DNA of 64,000 nucleotides from Deltaproteobacteria bacterium (lineage in GTDB: Bacteria > Myxococcota_A > Polyangia > DRWM01 > JAAZOP01), in the NCBI GenBank assembly GCA_016218815.1, contig JACRCX010000038.1:62001-126000 (forward strand). Reading direction: 5' to 3'. The position numbers were made by a program, and so were the translations under genes. This document shows positions 48,640 to 58,400 of this stretch, one piece after another. Position 1 is the stretch's first letter. Each line of letters begins with the position of its first letter. The notes below the pieces were generated by a model that saw only the letters and a program-made list of their open reading frames with translations, was not told the DNA's origin and made no database searches.

Positions 48640-50181
48640 GCGCTGTTTCGCCGCCTCTTCCGCGGCCGCGAGGACGTCTTCCCGAAGCGGTGGGAGGGCC
48701 GGAAGGGCACGCAGGGGTACTCGCCGGTCTGCGAGAACGAATGGTCGCCGGCCCTCTGCGACAGGCCGCGGACGAAGTGCTCGAAGTGCGACAACCGGAA
48801 GCTCGCGCCCGTCACCGACCGCGTCGTGCGCGCGCACCTCGAAGGCCGCTACGTCATCGGCGCCTACCCCCTCCTTCTCGACGAGACCTGCTGATTCGTC
48901 GCCGCCGACTTCGACGGCCCCGGCTGGGCCGACGACGTGGCCGCGTTCCGCGAGACGTGCCGCGCCGCCGACCTGCCCGTCGCCGTCGAACGCTCCCGCT
49001 CCGGCAAGGGCGCGCATGCATGGTTCTTCTTTGCCGCCCCGCTCCTCGCCTCCGCCGCCCGCAGGATGGCGTGCTACCTCCTCACCGAGACGATGAACCG
49101 GCGCCACGAGCTGGCGATGACCTCCTACGACCGCCTCTTCCCGAACCAGGACACGATGCCCAAGGGCGGCTTCGGGAATCTCATCGCCCTGCCGCTCCAG
49201 TCCGATCGCGTCAAGGACGGCAACACCGTCTTCCTCGACGACCGGCTCGTCCCGTTCCCCGACCACCGGCGTTTCTCGCCGGAACGCCGCGCATCGCGCC
49301 GCACGTCGTCGAGTCGGTCGCCGCCGAGGCCGCCCGCAAGGGTCGCGTAATTGGTCTCCGCCTCCCGGCGATGGACGACGACCCGGACCCCGAGCCGTGG
49401 ACGCGGCCGCCGTCTGGACGGCGCGTGCAGCTCCGGACCTCCGAACCCGTCCCGAAACGGGTGCAGGCGGTGCTCGGCCAACGGCTCTTCATCCCGAAGG
49501 AGGGGCTGCCGGCGGCGCTGATCACCCAACTCAAGCGCGTCGCCGCGTTCCAGAACCCGATGTTCTACCGAAAGCAGGCGGCGCGGCTGTCCACCCACGA
49601 CACCCCGCGGGTCATCACCTGCGCGAAGGATACCGACCTGCTCGTCGAGCTCCCGAGGGCCTGCGTGGACGACCGGCGGAACGCGATGATCCTGGACGAC
49701 GTCATCGCGGCGCTCGAGGAGCGGCGCTCGCCGATCGTGCTGACGGAGCGTGTCGAGCACCTGGAGTGGCTTGAGTCGAAGCTGCAGGGCTTCGCCAAGA
49801 ACCTGGTCGTGCTGCGCGGCGGGATGAGAGTGAAGGAGCGGCGGGATGTTGCGGCCCGGCTCGCCTCGATCCCGGAAGGGGAGGAGCGGCTCCTGCTGGC
49901 GACGGCGAAGTACCTGGGGGAGGGGTTCGACGACGCGAGGCTCGACACGCTGTTCCTGACGATGCCTTTCGCGTGGAAGGGATCGCTGGTCCAGTACGCC
50001 GGCCGGCTCCACCGGTCGCACGCCGGCAAGACCGAGGTCCGGGTCATCGACTACGTGGACGAGAAGGTCCCGGTGCTGGCCCGCATGTGGCAAAACCGGC
50101 TGCGGGGGTACCGGGCGCTCGGGTACGAGCGGGAGGGGGACCTGGCGGCAAACGGCGTGGCAGCGGCTCCTCGTGGGACCG
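48640..50181 (+). pseudogene. Decayed TOTE-type primase-helicase gene
   Basis: Frame 1 from 48640 reads ALFRRLFRGREDVF, a KCSKCDNRK zinc site and LLLDETC, then TGA (48892), and continues AADFDG, ERSRSGKGAHAWFFF and FPNQDTMPKGGFGNL. These are the archaeo-eukaryotic primase motifs of TOTE conflict systems. Near 49265 the frame shifts, and frame 3 continues with PKRVQAVLGQRLFIPKEGLP. Helicase domain 2 follows (PIVLTERVEHLEWL, GEGFDDARLDTLFL, QYAGRLHRSHAGK). Helicase domain 1, with Walker A and B, is deleted near 49690. The 5' end is also lost. Four separate lesions make this inactive. Confidence 0.88.
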
Positions 50182-52014
50182 TCATCCCCCTGGCAGATCG
50201 AGGAAGCCCGCCTGATGTAGGGCGTCGTACGAGGCGTCGAGGGCGCCCTCGGGTACCCGCGGGACGAAGGCGCACAGGCCGTCCCGCCCGCGGGTCAGCA
50301 GCACGCGGTAGGCGTTGAGGCGAATCTGGTGCGGGTTCTTCACCTTGCGCGACCGGCCGATGTGCGGCTGCCACGACGTCCCGTCCCACCGGAGGTCGGG
50401 GCCCCAGCACAGGATCGGCAAGTCGAGCTCCAGGCCCTGGCAGCCGAACTCGGTCACCGCAAGCCGGAGCTGGCAGCAGGAGCGGGGCTCCCCCGGCGCC
50501 GCCTCGTACCACGGCCCGTAGTAGTAGAACCGGTTCGGGGCCGGCTCGAAGTCGTAGTCCGCCGTCCGCCGGAACTTCGACGACGTGATCAACCCGTACC
50601 GCCGCGCCGGCTCGCCGGCGAACCGCTCGGTGACGTAGTCCCGCAGGGCGGCCAAGTCGCGGGACGCGTACATCACGAAGCCGTTTTCGCGGAGCGCCCG
50701 CGCCAGGTCGCCCGCGCCGCCGAGGTCGCCGTCCAGGAGCGCCGTCGACCACCGCGCGACGTCCCCGGCCCGGTGGCTGCGCAGCGACGTCGTCAGGTTC
50801 AGCAGGTCGTGTTCGAAGTAGTCGATCCCAGCCGCTCGGAATTCTCGCGCGAAGTGCGACGGCCCGTGCACCTTCCACGCTTCCGACCCGCCGGCCGCCT
50901 CGATCCACTGGCCGAAGCCGGCCTCCTCGCCGGCGTGGATCTCCTGCCCCTCGCCGAGGAGCGCGACCACGACGGACCCCTCGGACGAGCGTGCGGCCGC
51001 GGAGAGCAGCAGCTCCGGCTCCGATCCGATCATCTTGCCGCCGTGCTTTTCGATGATGCGGTCGCGGTCCCACGCGCGCTGCGCCTCGTCGAAGACGATC
51101 ACGGATTCGCGCGGCGCCGCCTTCGACCGGATGTGGTAGTCGTGGAGGTACTTGCGGATCTCCACGACGAAGACCCCCGACTTGAGGGCGTGCTGGAGTA
51201 CCTGCGCCAGCGGACCGTTTCCGGTGAGGAAGACGGCCGGCACGCCGAGCGCCCGGGAGTGGACGAGCTGCAATCCGACGAGGGTCTTGCCGGAGCCCGG
51301 GACGCCGGTCAGCAGCACGAGCGACCGGCCGCGGCATTCACGCGTCTCTCTCACGACGCGCTCGATCAGCCCGACGGTCTCGGGGATTTGCGCGGACTCG
51401 GCGGTGCGGATGCGCGGCAGGGGCTGCCGGTCGAAGAGCAGCCGTGCGGCTTCGACGAGCGCGGGGAGCGGTTCGAATTTCGCTTCGGCCCAGGTCCGCG
51501 CGTCGGGGCGGGCGCGGCATTCCTGTCGGAGCAGCTCTCGGATCAAAGACCCGAGCCGCCGGGCGGGCACGACCCGGACGCCGTCGCGTAGCTCGGGCTC
51601 GCCGTCCATCCCGATCGGCACGAGCACCGGGACGAACGTGCGCTGCTGGCTGGCGGAGTGGTACTGCTCGAGGTCGCGGACGTAGGCCTTCACCTGGTCG
51701 ATGTCGGCCTGCTCGGCCAGTACGCGGTTCTTGAATTCGATGACCAGGACGGTGCCGTTCTGGAGGACGATCAGGTCCGGGCGCCGTCCGCCGCCGCGCG
51801 GGATCTCGTACTCGAGGATCAGGGCAAACGGTGCGACGGCGGGCATGCAGTCGTTGAGCTGCTCGCGCAGGACGACCAGGCTGCGATCCCAGGCGAAGAG
51901 CTGCGGCGAGCCGCGTTCCCGCACGAAGGCGGAGAGCGCCCGCATCACCTCCTCCTCCGGCGTGGCCAGGAACGTCTTCACGTCGCCGGCCCATCCGTAC
52001 GTCGCCGCGTCCAT
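50182..52014 (-). CDS. PD-(D/E)XK nuclease fused to DUF2075 helicase-like ATPase
   Basis: A 610-residue protein counted from Met 52014; Met 52140 is an alternative, and neither has a strong ribosome site. Residues about 50-150 carry a PD-(D/E)XK core (LEYEIP, RRPDLIVL, VLVIEFKNR, then Q.K.Y). The DUF2075 P-loop domain has TGVPGSGKTLVG and VIVFDEAQRAWD, and a UvrD-like C-terminal element NAYRVLLTRGRDG. DUF2075 proteins are superfamily 1-like ATPases common in restriction and phage-defence loci. It is divergent from a second nuclease-like gene across 197 bases and converges on the wrecked TOTE gene. Confidence 0.87.
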   Translation of the reverse strand: MDAATYGWAGDVKTFLATPEEEVMRALSAFVRERGSPQLFAWDRSLVVLREQLNDCMPAVAPFALILEYEIPRGGGRRPDLIVLQNGTVLVIEFKNRVLAEQADIDQVKAYVRDLEQYHSASQQRTFVPVLVPIGMDGEPELRDGVRVVPARRLGSLIRELLRQECRARPDARTWAEAKFEPLPALVEAARLLFDRQPLPRIRTAESAQIPETVGLIERVVRETRECRGRSLVLLTGVPGSGKTLVGLQLVHSRALGVPAVFLTGNGPLAQVLQHALKSGVFVVEIRKYLHDYHIRSKAAPRESVIVFDEAQRAWDRDRIIEKHGGKMIGSEPELLLSAAARSSEGSVVVALLGEGQEIHAGEEAGFGQWIEAAGGSEAWKVHGPSHFAREFRAAGIDYFEHDLLNLTTSLRSHRAGDVARWSTALLDGDLGGAGDLARALRENGFVMYASRDLAALRDYVTERFAGEPARRYGLITSSKFRRTADYDFEPAPNRFYYYGPWYEAAPGEPRSCCQLRLAVTEFGCQGLELDLPILCWGPDLRWDGTSWQPHIGRSRKVKNPHQIRLNAYRVLLTRGRDGLCAFVPRVPEGALDASYDALHQAGFLDLPGG

Positions 52015-52211
52015 CGGCACCGATGGTGCCTGGTCCGGTGGGGCGGAGCAAGGGTGTGGTGGGCGTGGTGGTCCGTTGTGTTGCGGCGCGCGGTCCGCGT
52101 GTGGGCTGTCGTTGGCTTCCGCCCAATTCCGTGAGAGCATCTCGACTGGACGTCGCGGCACAACGCCGAGCGGGGCGAACGCGGCCCGCTCGGGCGGATG
52201 GACGGGAGGCG

Positions 52212-53465
52212 ATGCCGGTGCGGGATCCTCACCTCAACGTCTTCCACGCCTACCGCGGACCGGGCGCCGACCCCGACCGGCCGGGGCAGCTCGAGGACAA
52301 CCTCACGCGTGCGTTGGCCGCCGTGCTCCTGCGCCTCCGGGGCTCGGCGGCGGCGGAACCGATCCTGGACGCCTTGCACGTGCCGCGGGCCGGTCGCGAC
52401 ACGTTCGACGTCCAGCTCCAGGTCGGTCGACTCCCGGACAGGCACGTGGCGCAGCGGGACATGCGTATCGTCGTTCTGCACGCAGGGCCGACGCTCGAGG
52501 TGGACGAGACGCGGGCGGGTGACCGAGACCGGGGCCGGCCTGACGTGGTCCTGTTCGGCCGGAACTGGACCGTTGCCATCGAATCGAAGCTGGGCAATCG
52601 CGTCAGCGCGGACCAGATCGCCGGCCATCGGCTGACCCTGCGCGCCGAAACGGCGCCCGTGATCAGCACGACGTGGATGCAGGTGGCCGAGGCGGTGCGG
52701 GTGGCACGCCGGCAGGTGAAGCGGTCGCCCGTCCAAAGCTTCCTGCTGGCGCAGTTCGAGGAGTACCTGGCGATGACAGGATTCGGCGGCTTGGTGGAGG
52801 AGCAGTTCGCGTACCTGGCGCTCGGCGCGGAGGACCGCGACCGGGACACCGTCACGAAGGACGGAATCCGGCGGAGTCTCGCCCTGCTTGCCGATGCCGT
52901 GCGGGAGAGATGGGCCCGGACCTGGGAGCCCCACCTGGGCAAGATCCGGACGAACAGCACCGGCGCGTGGGCGATCATCCGGCCGCCCGGCAGCCGGCAT
53001 CCGCAGCCGCACCTCACGATCAGCATGACCCCGGCGGGGATCGGGGTCTTCGCCAACATCGAAACCGAAGGACCGTGGCGCATCTTCCGGAACGCGCTTC
53101 GCCGCGCGCCCGGACCTTTCATCGAGTTTCTCCGCGGACTCGACCCGCCGGGGAAGGATGAACCGAAGGGCTGGCGTTTCGAGGTCCTCCGGCGAGTCGG
53201 CACGGACCGGCCGCGAGACTACCTGACGCCGCCGGGGCTCACGATCGGCGCGGGGGCGATCGGCAACCTGCCGCAGGACGCGCTGCTCTCGATGGTCGTC
53301 GCGGCCACGGCCAAGCCGCCGCGGGAGGCGGCGCCGGAGATCATGGTCCTGCGCCGGTACGACGCCGCCGCCGTCGTGCGGCAGTCCGAGCTGCCGAACT
53401 GGCTCGTCGCCGATGCGCGGGCGCTGACGCCCTTCTTCGAGTGGCTCGGAGGGGGCGTTCGGTAG
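52212..53465 (+). CDS. Predicted PD-(D/E)XK nuclease of unknown family
   Basis: A 417-residue protein. Start at ATG 52212, with GGGAGGC just upstream; the upstream in-frame extension is non-conserved-looking. Residues about 16-30 (EDNLTRALAAVLLRL) supply the usual N-terminal Glu helix. RGRPDVVLFGRNW and VAIESKLGN give the Asp and Glu-x-Lys of a PD-(D/E)XK fold, with Q.A.H after it. The C-terminal half is unrecognised. The WYL regulator follows after 71 bases in the same direction. A restriction-like role is inference. Confidence 0.75.
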   Translation: MPVRDPHLNVFHAYRGPGADPDRPGQLEDNLTRALAAVLLRLRGSAAAEPILDALHVPRAGRDTFDVQLQVGRLPDRHVAQRDMRIVVLHAGPTLEVDETRAGDRDRGRPDVVLFGRNWTVAIESKLGNRVSADQIAGHRLTLRAETAPVISTTWMQVAEAVRVARRQVKRSPVQSFLLAQFEEYLAMTGFGGLVEEQFAYLALGAEDRDRDTVTKDGIRRSLALLADAVRERWARTWEPHLGKIRTNSTGAWAIIRPPGSRHPQPHLTISMTPAGIGVFANIETEGPWRIFRNALRRAPGPFIEFLRGLDPPGKDEPKGWRFEVLRRVGTDRPRDYLTPPGLTIGAGAIGNLPQDALLSMVVAATAKPPREAAPEIMVLRRYDAAAVVRQSELPNWLVADARALTPFFEWLGGGVR

Positions 53466-53536
53466 CGGTTCCGCCCCGGGGGCGCATTCGCCGTCCCGAA
53501 TCGGGGTATCATGCTCCCGCGAAGGCGGAGGCGAAC

Positions 53537-54520
53537 ATGGGGAAGCCGACCTGGGCCCGGATGGAGCGATTGCTGGACGCGCTGCAGAACCAGCACTACG
53601 GCAAGTCCGTCGCCGAGTTGGTCGAGGTCTGCGGCATCACGACCCGCAGCGTGCAGCGCTACCTGCGGGCGCTCCGGGAGGAGGACGTCCTCGAGCCGGC
53701 CGGTCTCGACGCGAGCCGGCGGCAGCGGTGGCGCCTGACCGAGTTCGGGAAGAAGCCGATCCGCATCGCGTACTCGATCAGCGAGTTGTTCACCCAGCGG
53801 CTGGCGCTGCAGTCGGTCGCCCCCTTGGTCGCCGGGACCGAGCTCGAGGCCGCGCTGCGGTCGCTCGCCGTGAAAATCGAGGCCGCGCTGCCGGAGCCGT
53901 TCAAGGAGATGGCGCGGGGCGTGGCGGCGGCGCTTCCGGTTCGGCCGGTCCCCCGCATGGCGAAGCGGCCGGGGGAGTTGGTGATCGAGGACGTGCTGGA
54001 GGCGGCGGTCCGGCGGTGGATTCTGCAGGTGGAGTACCGGGCCGTGCATGGAGGCGGCAAGACCAAGTGCTATCGGTTGAAGCCGCTTGCGGTGTTCCCG
54101 CACAAGGGCGCGCTCTACGTCGCGGCGATCGCGGGCGACCACACCAAGCCCGTCAACTTCGCGTTGGAGCGGTTCGTTTCCGTGGAGCCGACGAAGGAGA
54201 CGTTCGACCCGCCGGCGGGGTTTGACGCGAGCGAGTTCGTGCGGCGTTCCTTCGGGGTGTTCGACGGCGCGGTCGAGGAGGTGCGCGTGCGGTTCTCGGC
54301 GCAGGTGGCGCCCGTGGTCCGCGAGCGCATCTGGCACGAGTCGCAGGCGATCTCCGACCTCCCCGACGGCCGGATCGACATCACCTTCCGCGCGGCAGGC
54401 TGGCCCGAGATCCGCGCCTGGGTCCTCTCCTACGGCGAGCATGCGGAGCTGATCGAGCCGGCCGCCAGGCGGAAGGAGACCGAGAAAGAACTGGCGGCGA
54501 TGGTGAGGCGGTACGCATAG
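53537..54520 (+). CDS. WYL-domain transcriptional regulator
   Basis: A 327-residue regulator: an N-terminal winged helix (RMERLLDAL...VAELVEVCGITTRSVQRYLR) and a WYL domain (about 155-225: LQVEYRA, CYRLKPLAVFPHKGALYVAA, FALERF), followed by the WCX-like C-terminal extension. GGCGGAGGCG precedes ATG 53537. WYL proteins sense nucleic-acid-type ligands and control many defence loci. Its position next to two nuclease genes and facing the HATPase operon fits a local repressor or activator. Confidence 0.92.
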   Translation: MGKPTWARMERLLDALQNQHYGKSVAELVEVCGITTRSVQRYLRALREEDVLEPAGLDASRRQRWRLTEFGKKPIRIAYSISELFTQRLALQSVAPLVAGTELEAALRSLAVKIEAALPEPFKEMARGVAAALPVRPVPRMAKRPGELVIEDVLEAAVRRWILQVEYRAVHGGGKTKCYRLKPLAVFPHKGALYVAAIAGDHTKPVNFALERFVSVEPTKETFDPPAGFDASEFVRRSFGVFDGAVEEVRVRFSAQVAPVVRERIWHESQAISDLPDGRIDITFRAAGWPEIRAWVLSYGEHAELIEPAARRKETEKELAAMVRRYA

Positions 54521-54600
54521 ACAGGCATCGGCAGATGCCGCCCGCCAACCAGCCCGTCGCCTGTCCCAGTTCTGGAGCGGGACCGCGCCAACGGCTGCAT

Positions 54601-55380
54601 TCACAGTCTGCCCGCAGTTTCCCCGGATTCCCAGCAGTATGTGAACACGAGTTTGCGGCGAGATTTCGACAGCTCGGTCTTTCGGAACTCGTTGACGCGT
54701 TCATCCACCAGCTTGCGTTCGGCTGGCTCCACTTCATCGAGATGGTGCGGAAGCAGAACTCCCTCGACGAAGGCGAGCAACTTCTGCCGGGCCTCTTCGG
54801 TGAACATGAACTTCCTGTACTCCGCCATGTGCTCCGACGGCAGCCGCTTCCTGTGGCGGCTTGCGTTCGGTGAGTAGTGGAGGATAGGCGTGCAGAGCAC
54901 GGCGCCGACCTGCTCCCGGAACCTCGATCGCTCCAGGTGCTGGCCGGACTTCCTCCCGACCGACATGACCCTGCAGTCGGTCGTCCCAACCAGCCTGATC
55001 TCGTTCAGCAGGTGCTTGGTCTAGTCGGGCCACAGCCGCCTCCTTCAGCGGTTGGCGTCCGCGGTGGGCATGGCCACCTTCGAAATGTCGGTGATGTCGT
55101 AGCGCGACGAGAGCCACGTGTGGGCGGTGTAGTGGACGATGAAGTCCTCCAAACTGTGCAGGAAGGTGTGGCGGGTCGCCACCTCCAACATGCGCTCAAA
55201 CCTCGATGGTTCCATGGTGACGAGGATGTACGCCGCCGGCCCTCGGGGAATGAGGTTCGGGAAACAGCCGACCTTGCAGTTGGGCTCGCTCTGGTGAATT
55301 CCCGTCTCGACCTTGTGGAAAAGCACGCGTTCTTCGGCCTGGAGTTGGGCGACCTTCTTCTGCCATCTGACGTCACTCAT
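54601..55380 (-). pseudogene. ORF of unknown family split by two in-frame stops
   Basis: From ATG 55380 the frame reads MSDVRWQKKVAQLQAEERVL through FPNLIPRGPAAYILVTMEPS to ADANR. TGA (55045) and TAG (55021) then interrupt it 24 bases apart. The same frame continues TKHLLNEIRLVGTTDCRVMS, then VGAVLCTPILHYS and ends at 54601. Without the two stops it would be about 259 residues. The N-terminal half weakly recalls uracil-DNA-glycosylase-like folds, which I do not assert. It starts 43 bases after the HATPase gene and would be the last gene of that operon. Alternatively these are two small genes. Confidence 0.55.
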
Positions 55381-55422
55381 CGTGCCACCTGCCTCGTAGG
55401 GCCGCAACTTCCTGCCCCAGGG

Positions 55423-58400
55423 TCACTTGGCCTCCTCTTCGGGCGCATGCCGGCGGATCATGAGGTCGAGATGCTCTGCTTCTCGGAACTCGTGGACGGC
55501 CAGTTGGACCTTTCTCTGGACCGACCGGGCGACCTGTACGTCGGCGATCATCTGCTCGAAGGGGTTCCTGATCGTCCGGATGTAGGGCTGGGCTGCCACC
55601 AGGTCGGTTCGGAGGTTGCCGACAAGATAGAGGTAGAACCGCTCGCGCAGGGTGCTTTTCTTCGCCGTCTTCCACTCGTTCCAGGTCATCTCTTGGATGC
55701 GAGACGCTACTCCGGACGACTTGAGTTCGATCATGCGGTCCACGGAGTCGGGCACCCGCGGATCGAGCGCCAGGATGTCGAAGCCCGGCCAGTCCGGCAC
55801 CACACCGAACGTCTGGTGGAGCCAGGTCATCGCGGCGTTGAACATCTCAGACTTGTGGCGTGCGCTTTCGATCGACTCGGGCTTCGAGACGTCGAACACC
55901 AGCATGTGACGGTCGCCGGTCTGGTTCTCGCTGTCGAACATCCTGGCTTCCGGCAGACCGGCGCGCCGCAACCTTCTTTGCTCGAAGGACAGCGCCACCC
56001 ACATGCCGAGAGCGTTCAGCTTCTCCAGGTCTGTGTTGCCCCCGAAACGCCCGTTGCCCCTCCCCGATCCCGCACAGGGGCCCCCCGAGGAGGCGCGCTT
56101 GCCGCCGTCGCGGCCTTCGCCTGCAGGGTCGCCGGCGATGATGAGTGGCACGCCCTCGATCAGCAGATCCGCCGGTTCGTACAAGGGCAGGCGTGGCCGC
56201 TCGGCGGCACCGTCGCCAGCGCGATCGGAGGCGGCCGGTCCGGCCGCAGGATCTTCCCTTGCGCCTGTCGGAGCGGCGACAGTCTTTGGTTCGTCCGTGT
56301 CCCCGCCATCTCCCGAGGCCAGATCGTCCTGCCGGCCGTCGCCGTCGCCGGCCGTCTGAAACAGAATCCTCTTGTCGTCGACGTCCACGGGCGCACCCGC
56401 GCGCCGCAGGATCCGTTCACGCAGGGTCGGGGACTCCGATTGCAGAAGCGCGATGAAGGACTCGAAGTACCCGGCGCCGAGAACGTCGCACAGAGCGCCG
56501 GCCAGCGTTTCCGCCTCGTGTTGATCGGGAGGCCAGGGGTTCTCGCCCCAAACCACGAAGGCCTGAGGCCCGTCGCCCCCGCCGAGGTCCACGAACGCCT
56601 CGCGGCTCCCCTCGTCGACGGCGAGTTCCTTGCCGTCGAGGCTGCAACTCAAGTTCAGGCTCGTCACGGGCTCGACCGCGTCGATGAAGTCGCGTAGGTT
56701 GCGAGCGTCGTGCCTTGCCAGTCGTTCGTCCGCACGGTCGGCCCCAACCCGCGCCAGGAGGTACGGCGCGAGGCGACGAAGCCCGCCCCGAAACTCCGTC
56801 AGGCGGTCATCGACGAGTGCCGGGTCCCCCGGCATCGGCGCCCAGGCGAGCGAGTCCTCAAGAACTCGCATCCCGAACATCTGGCTCAACACAAGGCGAG
56901 CGCCGGGCGAGGCATCGATGACGAAGGTCCAGATCGGCGCGTCCGCCACCAACCGTTCTCTGGTGTCCCTCCGGTCGAGATAGAAGACGCTCCGGGCGTC
57001 GAGGAAGCGCAATGCACCCTGGCCGTCCGAGGCCAGCACCATGGAGGCGCTCAACGGAGAACGGTCGTTGGCGCCTTCGGCCTTTCCCGAAAGCAGCTCA
57101 ATCAGGTTCCGGTACGCGGGACGGATGACCTCGCGGAGCTCCAGTCGCAGATCCTCGTTGCCATCGCACCTCGTCTGGTACAGCTTGCGGAGCCGCTCCA
57201 GAAGGACCTTCGCATCCGCGACGGCAAAGGTCGCGGGGCTGAGCTCGTCTCGCACCCCCAGAGCCTGAGCGAATGTCCGTGCCTTGCCCTTCAGGACGGC
57301 CGGGTCGACATCGAGGGTGGGGATCAGATGGCTTCCTGGCCTCCCTCGCCGACCGAACCGGCGCTGGACTTCCGCCGTCGGTAGCCACGTATGTACCGCG
57401 CCGCGCGGCCCATGCCCGGTGGGACAGAACGCAGCACTCTGGAGCCGGAAGAGCCAGAGGTTCATGCCGGCGTCCGTGAGCTCATCGTTCTTCGCCCGGG
57501 GAGGTTTGGTGCGTCGTGCCGGCTCGTGCGAGGCGGGCACCTCGGCGACTTGGACGCGCGAGAACTTCTCGAGAGTCGACCAGTGGCGTGCAAGGTGCTC
57601 GTACAACGCCCTAGCGAAGCGCGCTGTAGGCTCGGCGGATGCGATGTTCAAGAAGGCGACGAGGTGCTCCAGGTCGTGAAGCTCGTAGAAGTACGGGACG
57701 GTTGCATCGATCCGCTCCGGGGCCCTCTCGGCCAGTTCCGCGAGCACCGTTTCCCGGTAGCGCGCCCAGAGGTCGTCCGGCAGGTTCCGGAACGCCCACC
57801 CGTCGGGGCGTCGAAGGTCGCGGGTCTTGAGCCAGCCCGAAGCTCGATCTTCCACGTCGTGGAAGTGGACTGGCCTCAGTGATGCGTTGACACCGAGCCA
57901 CAGGAAGAACCTGAGCCATCGCTCTCGGTCGTCTGCGTCGAGCGCGACCTCCTCATCCTCGTCGAGGCTGACCTCGTCCTCCCCGACGTCGCCTCCGCGC
58001 TCCTCGTCTTCAGGGTCCTCCTTGAGGTCACGGTAGCGCTCGAGCAACCCGCCGAGGCGGTCCGGGCCCAGAACGAAGTCGATGCTGGGGAGTCCCGTGA
58101 CGCCCAACTCGCGACCCACGTGGAGGATGCACTCGACGGAGCCAGGGCCGAGCCAGTCAGCTCCGAAGTACGCCTGGTATGCCGGGGTCCATTTCACGTT
58201 TCCGTCCGATGTTCCCCGGCACGGGACGTCAAGGCGGCTGAGGTTGAAGAGCGCCCGGTTCGTCTTCAGGCGTTCATAGGGAAGCGGGGCGCCTGCGTTG
58301 GGAGTGCGGCCGGCGAGTTGGCAGATGGCTGCGAGTCGATCGAGGTCGCGCAGCGCCGAGCGTTCGGTGCGGTCGACCGTGTCGCGTTCCAGATCGAGCG

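Noticed and set aside
48892..48894. TGA read as tryptophan (recoding) in the TOTE-type gene
   Set aside because: TGA ends many intact genes here, and the same gene has a frameshift, an internal deletion and a missing 5' end, so decay is the simpler explanation.
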